Source: Lineus longissimus
Taxonomy: Eukaryota > Nemertea > Pilidiophora > Heteronemertea > Lineidae
NCBI RefSeq assembly: GCF_910592395.1
Contig: NC_088317.1
Span: forward strand, 4,652,001-4,716,000
Direction of reading: 5' to 3'
DNA: 64,000 bases
In this document: positions 31,991 to 43,682 of the stretch, piece after piece
Layout: each line of letters begins with the position of its first letter
Position numbering within the stretch: the stretch's first letter is position 1
Made by a program: the position numbers and the translations under genes
The notes under the pieces: model-generated
The model's input: the letters and a program-made list of their open reading frames with translations, nothing else
The model's database searches: none
Told to the model about the DNA's origin: nothing

Positions 31991-34039
31991 GGCAAAGGCA
32001 GTATTGACCCCACCATAAACGTCTGCGCACAATTGGCAAAATCCATAGTTTTGAGTACCCAGCCCGTTTGATATGGGTAGCGGTAATTAATTGAACAGCC
32101 AAAAGAAATCAGAACGTAATGAATAATGCATTGCGCTCGTAATGCATTGTTTATAGAGCGGTGAAACAATGGGTGACCCAACAGATCCTTCCCCGCACAG
32201 ACTGTCGGCCATGACAGCTATGGTGATTTTAGATTGATGGTTCAACGGTTTCATTTTGGTAATCTCCATTTGATACATTGGAGCCGGCCTAATTGGTATG
32301 GATTCTTGTCAAATTTACATATTTGTCATGGAGAATGCGAGATGGGTGTTTGTTTTATGGTGGGGTGCGCGTTATGATGTGAGCCGCGATAAATATGATG
32401 GGGTTTTGTTTGATTACGATTATTGGGTGAATGGCTGATTGTAGATAATGTTTGTTTTGAATAAGTGCTGAATGGTTACAAGTGCTGGTGATATCTAGGT
32501 TGTTGTTGGCTGCTTGCGGGCGTCCCTATATAACAGGCACCAAACGCTGGACTGTACTTATAACAACCTGGAACGGTGCAACACTGTGGGTGGGACCACC
32601 CTAAAGTAAAAGGTCGACAAGAGCAACTGTAGGCCTCTCTCACATTGCTTCGACGGCCGCTGCTCAAGGCTAGTTGAGATTCCATAATATCTGTCGAAAT
32701 AGCAATTTTATTACGTTACGTATAAATGTCAAGTTTGTTTTCCTGCTGATAGCGGCGACGTGTTCAGAATGGAGACTAAACCCGCGAATTCATTCACCAA
32801 TTTGTAGCATCAACTAAATCTGTAATAAAATTATTTTGATAACGGATACATTCGAAGTATATACATAGTACAACCATCGGGAAAAAGTCGTGGGCGTAGT
32901 TTCGGGTTCTGCCGACAGAGGCGCTCTGTCAAATGAACTCTCAAATGCACCAATTTGTAACCTCAAATCTATAATAAGTTACGACGGGGAGAAGTGAATT
33001 CACGAATTCGTCTAGACATGGTCAATATGCTCCATTGTTATGGTAGAAGGAGGTATTGATGAGGGTGAAAATTCAATCAGTCCAGATCTAGAAGGCGACG
33101 ATCTAATTCTGAAATCTTCACAAATAATGATCGATTGAGGTATCCTATGTGAAACTTGCTAAAGCTAGGATACTCCTTTATCGCTTTGTGTTGTCAAGTT
33201 TGAAGGGCGTGCTTTCGATAGCTTCCTTGGTGATGCCGGCAACCAGTACAGTGTTGGGGCGAGGCAGACTAGGGTTGAACAGCAGCGTGAGCAGGGTCGT
33301 AAAAATATGAAGCCGACGGGACGTGTGCTGCATTGCCTGAACTGAAAAATTAACTTCATGACGAAACTAGATGGAAAAATACAGCAGGACGCTCGAATAA
33401 AAAAAGCAAATAAAACAAAATACATGTTTATATTCATTTTTTTCTAAATTTTTCACCAAGTTGTTTCCCACTGCAAGTTACAATGTTGCAAATATCTAGC
33501 GGCCAAACAGTTTTGTGTCTTTTCTACTGTTGAAGCCCAGGGCGCGGAATGTCTGGTTTTGGTTTCCCAAGAGGGAGTATGTTTTAACGTTATTCGGTCC
33601 GAGTTGCATGTAACAAAGTTTCTAGAGTTTATAATATATTCTTTTGCGTCGCCATGATGATGTTTTATGCCACAATATGGTCGGAAGTAAAAATGTATGA
33701 AATGTTATAATCATACATCTTGGATGTTCGAACCTGAGGCGGGACTTTTATAATCCTCCCATACCAGTTAACCAACCATTTTTACTTGGTACCAGAGTTT
33801 GATTTTTACGCTTTTGACCTCTTGTCTTCCTGGACCTTTATTGTTTTGGTGTCACATGCATTGCGGTTAGTCTAAGACTTAAAAGGGAAGAAGTGCTGGA
33901 TACTTTTTAGGGTACCTTTTCGTGGTTGCGCCAGAATCCATTGACACATCGTGCGTAATGAAGAAACAACCACCCCCACCGGCCACACGCAGTTCCTTCT
34001 TCTACAAGAAAGTCCCGTATCTCTCTAAAGGTTAACCTG
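31991..34039. other. Unique non-coding DNA, no gene seen
   Basis: TAATGCATTG occurs twice about 20 bases apart near 32125-32150, followed by TTTATAG and then ACAATGG: POU- and SOX-like cores together. No gene, RNA or repeat otherwise. Confidence 0.35.
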
Positions 34040-34330
34040 GTATCATGTGCATGGGCTCCCAGAGCCGGCTTCTAATCAGCAACGCGATTCGCGGGGAAAA
34101 TATCACCGGGACGCCGCCATTGTACCAAATGCGCCAACAATGGAGCCGCCGATTCGTAACAATGGCGGTTTCATTTTGCGAGGGGAAGGCGAGGTCGCCA
34201 GAAATATCTCAATACCGCCTCATCTCACACTGGAGTAGAAAGTCGATACTTGACTGCATTTCTCTAATTGCGAATTAATTTATAATGAAGAGGGGAATTC
34301 CTTTAAAGGCGCTCACATTAGGCGTTCACT
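34040..34330. promoter_or_regulatory. Candidate cis-regulatory block 3 with three SOX-like sites
   Basis: CCATTGT at 34117-34123, ACAATGG at 34137-34143 and ACAATGG at 34159-34165. The outer two sit in a perfect inverted pair, CCGCCATTGT (34114-34123) and ACAATGGCGG (34159-34168). TAATTGCGAATTAATTTAT follows near 34265. Two overlapping plus frames here differ in phase and show no domain. Confidence 0.3.
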
Positions 34331-36779
34331 TGGCGCAATGGGTAACGGGAGGAACGGTGAAGAAGCGGGACAACCCGTGAATGAAACTCATTCCGCGGCC
34401 GAGAGTGTTCTTATAGGAACGCATTGAAGCACGCGGTTGTGGGCGCGTGATGTGACTTGATTTGGCATCGCTAGACACTGAGTAATCCCTCTTCCTTACC
34501 GCAAATACTGATTTCAGATTAGGTGCAATACAACTGACCATTTGATAATCGAAGCAGATCCAACGATATACTCACTGCCAACACATACTTACATCACAGC
34601 ATGTCATCACGGGGGCATGAAAATGCCAGAAGTATCAACCTATTAGCGATTGATGAGATCCCAGTCAATTGCAATACAACATACAGACAATAAACACGTA
34701 CATACGCCGTAGATTTATCCCATGGCTTTTGTCTGCGCAACAGTATTATTTTATTTGTAAACATTCACTGAATAAACCACTCCCTGTAAGAAATAAACAC
34801 GTGCATGTTCATACACTAGAACTGTGTATGCTAGGGCTATGCACATAAGTTGTGTGTATCATCATTTAATTTGGGGTGCATCGGTTTTCTGTGATTTACT
34901 TCAGGACTCTTGGACTTTCCTCAGGCAGCAATTTGGGACTTCCGTTCGGGTATCTATCAACTTTCGGAAGCCCTCTGTCCATTCGTTCGACCAATACCAC
35001 AGAAATACCACAGTCAAGCCAAATGACGTAAACCTTGGTCATGGTGCCCAGCCTTTTTGAAAACAGTTGTTTCAGAAACATGGGAGAAGATAGGATCACG
35101 CTGAAATAATGGCACCAACATTTGGTTAGCTAAAAACACTTCTTGAAGTAGACAGTATAGAAGGGAGGCCAAACTTTCCTCGGTGTTTTATATGTTTAAT
35201 GGCAAAGTTTCCAGCTCTATCTTGCCACCATTAGACCCGGGGCGGCTGAGATGGAGACATAAATTCAGAAAGAGCGCAACCTTAGCAGACACAAATGGTA
35301 GCATTTAGCAGTTAAGGCTTTGTTAGCAAATGTTTTAAACCTCCTGAAATGAAATTGTCTAAAATCGCGCCAGCGAATGGATCCGAGAAGTCATTTTCTG
35401 TTCGCAAGGTTTTAAGATCATTTACGATTTTCTCCATGTATCGCGATCCGCCCGGGGGTACGACCGGTGCTTCTGAACGTCAGGACGATCTGCGCTGGAG
35501 ATGTTCGCGAGGGATTCCAAACCATTCTTCGCAATTCCGCCCTAAGATAAGCTGCTCTGTACCCTATTGTTCCCTCGCCATTGAGGAGGCAAGAACTGCC
35601 TAGAAACTTGACTTATAGCATATTGTTTCTCGACTGACTTTTGACGATAGCTATATTCCCCCTGGTATTGTAAGCGAGAGAAGATTAAGATAAAAGGAGC
35701 CTTTCGTTCTCTATTGTTCGCTATACGACCGCCCCGGGGCAGGCTGCGGCATTCGCGTCCAAACACCGAAAACAACTCTACTTTGCACGATCTTCCACTC
35801 TTTACTTATTCCCGTTTATCTTGACTTTGTGGATTTCACATTAAATCTTATTTCTTCTGTAACCCACACGTTTTACCAAACTTTGCTAAATGCATTTCAG
35901 TTCGACAAAATGTTGTTGAACAAAGCGGTTTTGCCTTGGTTTTTCTGCCCGGCAGATACATTCGAAAAAAAAAGGATGGCAAGTTTACCTTTTGAGCCAA
36001 ACAAACTACCGTAATGGATGATATTTTCAATAGGTCATTATATATACCTCAATTACAATAGCAACCATATTGTTTACTTTATTCGTTGGCAGACGTAATT
36101 TACGTTTTTATATTTTCGGAGCTTTTAGAGATACCTCCATCAGTTAATGGTTTATGCCTATTAGTGCTGCAGTTAAAAAAAGGAAAGCCTTGCAACTACA
36201 AGACGGTAATAACTAGTGAGAAAATTTGACATTTTTTTTTGCCAAAACATCACCGACCTTTGATAATACCACATGTTTAGAATGAAACAAATTATATTTA
36301 GTGTTTTTGCTATGGCTCTGAAACAAACTGCCAGAAAAATCCGATTGTTTACAATGGCTACTTAAAAGAAATCTTGACAACAAGATTGGGGCAAACTCTT
36401 TAAAAAGCAATATCTCTGATAGCATGCTTAATTTTTTAACTAAATTCTTTTAGCAACTAAGGTAAATAATTTCGTACGTTTATAAAGCGCCGCAGACAAA
36501 TTTATGAAAAGTAGTGTCGTATCATACTCTCCACATCATTTACCAACCACCTTTAACGTTCTATTTTCTTTTTCAACCTTATTTCCTAAAATTCTGACAA
36601 TTATATAAATTCTTTTATCATTATCCTCTTATAATGTACCGAATGTACGGGTCAGATGTGGAAATCGAACATTTGTTACCAGCTATATAACTCCTTCTAG
36701 AACGTTTGACAGATACCCCGCTTCAACTGCAAAGTTCGAATCTTGTCATAAAAACTTGTTCAGTTGATAATTTCAAAAC
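34331..36779. other. Unique non-coding DNA, no gene seen
   Basis: About 35349-35600 and 35700-35770 are CpG-richer and contain CTATTGTTC motifs; the rest is AT-rich. Frames on both strands overlap without domains. Confidence 0.4.
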
Positions 36780-37438
36780 CCACCATATCATGTAATAAGT
36801 TACCGTACGATACCATATAATATCATGTATTAAATTACCGTACGATACCATATAATATAATGTTATAATTTACCATACGATACCATATAATATCATGTAA
36901 TAAATTACCGTACGATACCATTTAATATAATTTACCATACGATACCATATAATATCATGTAATAAATTACCGTACGATACCATATAATATCATGTGATAA
37001 ATTACCATACGATACCATATAATATCATGTTATAATTTACCGTACGATACCATATAATATCATGTTATAATTTACCGTACGATACCATATAATATCATGA
37101 AATAAGTTACCGTACGATACCATATAATATCATGTAATAAATTACCGTACGATACCATATAATATCATGTTATAATTTACCGTACGATACCATATGATAT
37201 CATGTAATAAGTTACCGTACGATACCATATAATATCATGTTATAATTAACCGTACGATACCATAATATCATGTTATAATTTACCGTACGATACCATATAA
37301 TATCATGTTATAATTTACCGTACGATACCATATAATATCATGTAATAAGTTACCGTACGATACCATTATCATGTTATAATTTACCGTACGATACCATATA
37401 ATATCATGTCATAAGTTAACGTACAATACCATATGATA
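36780..37438 (+). repeat. AT-rich satellite, 36-bp unit, about 18 copies
   Basis: The unit is close to TTACCGTACGATACCATA followed by TAATATCATGTTATAA, with AATAAA/AATAAG variants and a few copies shortened by loss of part of CATATAATA. The GATACCATATAATATC core is an imperfect palindrome. No spacers, so not CRISPR. Confidence 0.9.
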
Positions 37439-38689
37439 TTGTTACGTTATGTATTGTTGAGTAACATATACTGCGGTGTAGTGGTTGATTGCCTGACTTA
37501 AAGTGAATTGTTTGATTCATCTTGAATAATAGTATTATTAGTGGTAAGGCTATCCTTGTGATAAAATCAAGTTGGGTACTGTGCCACTGTTCGGAATCCT
37601 CGGAGCTGGCTTTTACCGGTGTAGAAGTTTAAAATGTCCTAGGATAGAATGCCCGGGAAACAAAGGATTCTATTATGCGCTTCAATCTCTGAGCTATTGA
37701 CGGTCAGGGTCTCAATAGAACCATATTGCAGAATAAAATAGGGCCGGACACTTTTTCCAGGGGGGCATTTGTTACTGTTACACCGGCCGTTCAAAACATT
37801 TCTACAAGCAACCTGATGGGTTTCCTTCAACTTATTTTCATATCACCTCCCCGGTTGGTGCTACCACCTGCTGGTAAATGATATAAACCTGTTTGATACG
37901 ACAGTGCAAAATTCTGCCATTCAAATCCCGTAGCCTTTCAACAGACCACAATCCAAAGGCCGTACTTGATTGTGAAGTTGAAAATGACAATCACCTGCAT
38001 GAAAATGTTAAATGGCTACTTTTATGAGCGTCGTATTGAGAATATTAGAAAGGGTCTTTGAGAAGTTCTGAAATTATCAATACTGTATAATGAGATAAGC
38101 TACGAATAGAATCGAATGAGAAAAGAGGCTCGTGTACCAAGTGTACTCGTGGATGCAAGTACATGTATTTTACACATTCTCTTTACAAAAACAACTTCAG
38201 GTTCTACATATGATTGCTAAAGCAGAATGCCATTAGCGGTATGGACAGAAAAAGCATTTTTAGCTCGATTTAGAGACTCACCCCAATGTTATTTAAATTA
38301 GCACTTTTTAAATAATCAATGTTAGAAAGCTTATTCGTTCATGTTATTGAAAAGCATGCAATAAGAAAATTATCTACTTCCACAAAGTTGGCGGAATGTG
38401 CCTTACGAAGACCTAGAAATTTGGGGGGGGGGGGGTTAATGTTAAAGTGCATTGGTAACAATATCAAAAAAAGATGTTGTTAAAGCGTTTAAGTACCATG
38501 AATTAATTTTGTTGAATATTTTCGATGTATCAATTTTACAATGGACTATAAACCAATAATTCAGTATATGTGAGTGGTGTCTGAAATGGTTACTTTTTGT
38601 GCGTCAGTTGTCAAGACTTTGGTGTTGTTCAGACATGATTGTTTTTACTTTTGATATAATGTATGCTTGGTCAGACGCGGTTTGATACG
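37439..38689. other. Unique non-coding DNA; 13-base G tract at 38423
   Basis: No gene supported. The G tract at 38423-38435 is the only simple repeat. Confidence 0.4.
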
Positions 38690-39000
38690 CATGAGGTGAC
38701 AGGAATGGAACATGGGGCATATCTTCTATAGGTTATGGGAAAGAACATTGCGGTCCCCCGGCGCCTTTGTCAAAGATTTTATCAATAATTAGCATATATA
38801 TCATAAAATGCGTATATCAGAAGTTTGATGCGTGAATCGGGATGCGCATGAGTGGTATCTAGGTCGTGGCGGTCGTTAGAGCGCGTCAACGCGGTCTACG
38901 GTCGCCTTGTCTCCCTTAGCTAAATGTCACCGCATGTAAATGAGGCAAGTCAAGGCTTTGATACCTTGCCAGGACGCGCTCAACCGTGGTGATATGGCCA
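38690..39000. promoter_or_regulatory. Candidate cis-regulatory block 4
   Basis: A non-repetitive block with higher CpG and a run of plausible cores (TTGTCAAAGATTTTATC, AATAATTAGC, TCAAGGCTTTGAT). No open frame. Texture-based call only. Confidence 0.15.
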
Positions 39001-40149
39001 TCCTAGACCCACTTAACATACCTCATGAGATTGATGGTAAGAACACGGCATTCATTATCAAAACTCGAAAATAAATTGGGGCGAAATTTCGACTCCTTGC
39101 GGGGTAAACGCAATTTGATGCGACCCAATTCTGTCAAATGTTAAGACTTATATCTTGACAGGTTGATACGGGGCTTTAAAGCCATTCATTCTGTTTGAAG
39201 GCAACATTATTGAAAGCTTTTATGGCACATAATTTAGAAAAACACTGTTGTGACTCGGCAGAGAAGGGTCGGAGTGTGACATTTTTTTGACAGATGATTT
39301 GAAAGTTCCAAATATCGTCTGCTCTCAATTGTGATCATGATTAATGATAACGGTATCAAACAGAACTCGTGTCCTGTAATATTCACCTCACTCACCGTAA
39401 CCCTTTCTCAGCGGATAATACCTTGAAACATCGCTATAAAATAGAAATTTAACAGTTAATCGAAGTTATTGTTCAAGAATTTGTGTTTCTCAAGAAAATT
39501 TCTTAAGGCCCTTTTCATACCTTTTATCAGACATCAATGACATAACCATTCCACCCTTTTTTGTTGCTTTGCAGTGGTGTATCAAGGACATGAAAATGAG
39601 TTTTATAGCCACCGGAACGGTAGGTGCCCGGAGTAGGCGTAAGTGGTGAAAAAAATCAAAAACAGCTGATAGGGCATGTTTATTAATTAATTTACAAAAT
39701 ACCACTTAAAATGTCATGAAACGAACACATTGAAGTATATATTGAACCCAAAATATCAACGGTCGAGGAACGTTTGATATTAGTTCATGTGAGAGTCATT
39801 TAAAAAGTATGTTGGCCAATTCTCTTTGGTTTATTGTAGTGGTAGAGTGGAACCGCCATAAGAGCGTCGATGAAGCAGAAGGTGGAGGGCAAACATACGA
39901 TATGCATGCGTAAAACATGGAAAATAAGAAAATAATCTTATTGATTTGAGCTCTATACTTGAATGAAACGGCAGACGCTTGGTTTTGTGAAATGATAAAA
40001 CCATTTACAAGAGTGATAGTATAGTGCAATTACAGCCGTATGCGATGCAAAATTTCTTAAGTAGAGTCTGATAAAATCTACCTAGTCCGTCATGGTATTG
40101 CAACAGAGAACACGCCCAAAGAAGAAAAATGCAAAGGAAGGTCGAAAGT
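39001..40149. other. Unique non-coding DNA, no gene seen
   Basis: AT-rich with short unsupported minus frames. No repeats noticed before the 617-bp array. Confidence 0.4.
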
Positions 40150-41735
40150 TTTTTTCTTCCTCCTCAATTAGAGTCTATGGCCCTATAAAAGCTGGACAAA
40201 TAGCTTCACAGGGCGATTCTCTGCTAGCGAAAGGCACAATTGGGGTCCTTCAATGGTTTCATGTAAAAGTTATTTTATGATGGCATGCCTGATAACTTTC
40301 TAAAACCCCACCGATGTCTACAAATGGGTCCCTTGTGCGTTTATAGAATTGCATTTGGCTATTTGGCTGTTACGCCTTTTGATATTTGACACATAACTCT
40401 TTTGCGAAATGCTGCTTTTCTGTTGTGGATTAGAATGGTTACAACAAGGCAGTATTTGTCAACAAACTAACTACTGTTCAGAAAGAAAATAAATCTTAGC
40501 CGTATAACTTAATGACATTATCTTGTTTGCAGTCATCTTTTTGCTGTTTTGTATCATGAACAGTGTTTACAAGTAAGGAAACGGTGTATTGACATTGAGC
40601 ATTTATATAACTTTACAAGATGTCAGGAATTCAGTCATTACAGTGAAGCTTTTCTTTCATAACAAATAGATAGAAATGTAAATATCTCTACTCGATGACA
40701 ATGTGTCGTGTGATGATAAAGAGCATGTCCAATTAACTTTAGAAAGTAAGAAGAAAAGAAAGTAGACTTTTTCTTCCTCCTCCATTAGAGTCTATGGCCC
40801 TATGAAAGCTCGACAAATAGTTTCACAGGGCGATTCTCTGCTAGCGAAAGGCACAATTGGGGTCCTTCAATGGTTTCATGTAAAAGTTACTTTATGATGG
40901 CATGCCTGATAATTTTCTAAAACCCCACCGATGTCTACAAATGGGTCCCTTGTGCGTTTATAGAAATGTGTTTGACTATTTGGCTGTTACGCCTTTTGAT
41001 ATTTGACACATAACTCTATTGCGAAATGCTGCTTTTCTGTTGTGGGTTAGAATGGTTACAACAAGGCAGTATTTGTCAACAAACTAACTATCGTTCAGAA
41101 AGAAAATAAATCTTAGCCGTATAACTTAATGACATTATCTTGTTTGTAGTCATATTTTTGCTGTTTTGTATCATGAACAGTGTTTACAAGTAAGGAAATG
41201 GTGTATTGACATTGAGCATTTATATAACTTTACAAGATGTCAGGAATTCAGTCATTACAGTGAAGCTTTTCTTTCATAACAAATAGATAGAAATGTAAAT
41301 ATCTCTACTCGATGACAATGTGTCGTGTGATGATAAAGAGCATGTCCAATTAACTTTAGAAAGTAAGAAGAAAAGAAAGTAGACTTTTCTTCCTCCTCCA
41401 TTAGAGTCTATGGCCCTATGAAAGCTCAACAAATAGTTTCACAGGGCGATTCTCTGCTAGCGAAAGGCACAATTGGGGTCCTTCAATGGTTTCATGTAAA
41501 AGTTACTTTATGATGGCATGCCTGATAATTTTCTAAAACCCCACCGATGTCTACAAATGGGTCCCTTGTGCGTTTATAGAAATGTGTTTGACTATTTGGC
41601 TGTTACGCCTTTTGATATTTGACACATAACTCTATTGCAAAATGCTGTTTTTCTGTATTGCGGGTTAGAATGGTTACAATACTGCAGTATTTGTCAACAA
41701 ACTAACTAGTGTTCACAAAGTAAATAAATCGTAGC
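40150..41735 (+). repeat. Tandem array of a 617-bp unit, about 2.6 copies
   Basis: The landmark GAGTCTATGGCCCTAT occurs at 40171, 40788 and 41404, giving periods of 617 and 616. Copies 2 and 3 are almost identical and share variants absent from copy 1 (CCTCCATTAG versus CCTCAATTAG; GAAATGTGTTTGAC versus GAATTGCATTTGGC). Copy 3 breaks down after about 41640 and ends near 41735. No frame stays open across a unit. Purine-rich AAGAAGAAAAGAAAG ends each unit and TTTCTTCCTCC starts the next, so the junctions are short inverted purine/pyrimidine tracts. Confidence 0.9.
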
Positions 41736-41808
41736 AATATGATACGATATTTATCGATTATCGTATTTTACACTTATTCTCAACACTGTTAGTGGTTTCC
41801 GAATGACG

Positions 41809-42021
41809 CACTCTTAAACCTTGTAATCTTTTGGAGAACACTTTTCGACAAAATATGTGCACCCGCAAAAGGTTTCTCGGCAAAATGAAGTGCTTAACTG
41901 TTAGTGGTTTTTCGGAATCCCAAAAACCATTAAAGGGTTGTTCGTTTTACCAAAAAAATCTACCAGTACATATATATGTATATTAGGTGTTTGAAAAGCT
42001 AAAACTGTTTTTCTTAGAGTG
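41809..42021 (+). repeat. Family A foldback element, copy 4
   Basis: Starts CACTCTTAAACC and ends GTTTTTCTTAGAGTG. Inside are TTTTCGACAAAATATG, GTGCACCC and GGTTTCTCGGCAAAATG, recalling the other copies. 213 bp with inverted ends. It lies about 75 bases after the 617-bp array. Confidence 0.7.
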
Positions 42022-43387
42022 TGGATTGATGATAAACTGTGCATTTTGATGTTGGAAAATATGCGAAGTGATATCACAAAATGTTACAGTGTGATATCAT
42101 GCTTGTAGACTTATTGAATACATTGAACATGTATGCTACTAGATAAAGAAAAATTTTTGAACTAAGTATTTTTAATGTACCTACGAATCAATAATTAATT
42201 GCTAGTATTTAGTATGATTGCGCAAGTAACCGTGCTTTGTCTACATGGAGCTGGGCATAAGTACAGCCTATTTGCTGGGCACAAGTCGAGTTTCTTCGCT
42301 GCCATGCTCTACCTAACCAGAGTCTTCTTTATTTGAAAGACTCTGACCTAACGTTGCACTTAATGACATGAATGCTGTTTTTTTTGCGAAAACGATAATC
42401 CCAGGTATGACTACTTTTTTTCATGGGCGACAATATTCGTTCCAAAATGTATGTGGGAAGCGCTTTGAAGTACTAAGCCATCCGGGAAAGAGAAAGATGT
42501 GTACAGCATGAAAAAAAGGAATGTTCCGAATAAAAATGGAATTCTGCCCCACATTTAAGCATCCGTTGGGTTTTGAGGAAGCCACGTTTTTATCGGAGCA
42601 GCCTTTTTTTGAATACCGGAAAGAAGTGGTGTGGATCTGTAGACTGAAGCTCTGTGAACGCCTTCTGATATTTTCTAAACATATTTATGGTACGTTTGGC
42701 TGCAGGCTTTGTAAATGATTCACACATCCTTATGAGTTTGTCAACACTTAGTGTTTCAGGCCCTTTGTCCCGCCCGACGGGGAAGTTTTCTGCGCGTCAG
42801 AAAGTGCAGCTTTTCCTGTTGTTTGAAGTGCGCTGGGCCTGGCGAAAGATCTCGCGTCATCCGGTGTATGCATAGTGACGTTGGCCATTGTTGGCTGCCC
42901 CACGCGTACCAAGTTTTCATTTCCTTGCTCGGACATCCGCAGATCTTTCCTCAACAGCATGCCGCAGGAAAAAAATACAACCACTGTGAAGAACTCTTCT
43001 CATACTTTATTCACTTGATATTTCTTATACACAATAAACGGTAAGGGCAAAATATTGAATGTAAATAAATAAAAGTCTGATTCTTTTGGTTGGGGAATAT
43101 AAACGAGGCAGACCAGGGTTAGCAAACAAGAAAATAACAAACCTAAAATGTTTGTACAGCGATCATTCATTGAATGTTAACGCCCAGTAGGTTAAGGTAA
43201 ATAATTTCTCTCTTTGCTTGCTGATAAATCAGTTGGCCTTGCTAAAAATATTCTTGTTTAGAAAAAAACACGACAGAAATGCGACTTAACTAAGAACTTT
43301 TATTGAAGACAATATACATTAGCATCCTCCCTCGTTCGAAGGCTGTATGTGAGCCTAATATATATCTTAATTTCTTGGTGAGTCATT
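42022..43387. other. Unique non-coding DNA, no gene seen
   Basis: A GC-rich patch at 42748-42960 gives overlapping open frames on both strands (97 codons plus, 78 minus) with no domain. It contains CCATTGT near 42881. Could be regulatory; not resolved. Confidence 0.35.
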
Positions 43388-43682
43388 CACTCTTAGAGAT
43401 AAAGGTTTTGAAAAACATTTTAAATTAAGGATTTTTCAACCATTACAAATATTTTCCCAACGTTTCGAGATTTTCCAGATTCTCAAAACACTGACGGGGG
43501 TTTTCATTCCCTTTAAACCTTCAGGGTTTTTCAGCCAAAGCAAATATGCATCCCTTAAGGCTTTTCAGGGGAAAAAAAAGTTTGGGGTTTCTGCCCTTGT
43601 AAAAAATCTTTAAGGGTTTTTGATTTCCCTGAAAAACCTGCGTTTTGCCGGTTGAAAGAACCTCCCCTAATTTTTAAGAGTG
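43388..43682 (+). repeat. Family A foldback element, copy 5 (longest, 295 bp)
   Basis: Starts CACTCTTAGAGATAAAGG and ends CTAATTTTTAAGAGTG. The core GGGTTTTTCAGCCAAAGCAA then ATATGCATCCC matches the 107-343 copy. Repeated CTTTAAGGG, CCTTAAGG and TTTTCAGG words inside suggest further internal duplication. Confidence 0.8.

Noticed and set aside
40092-40280. 62-codon plus-strand frame at the left edge of the 617-bp array
   Set aside because: It is not kept open in the other copies of the unit, so there is no sign of coding selection.
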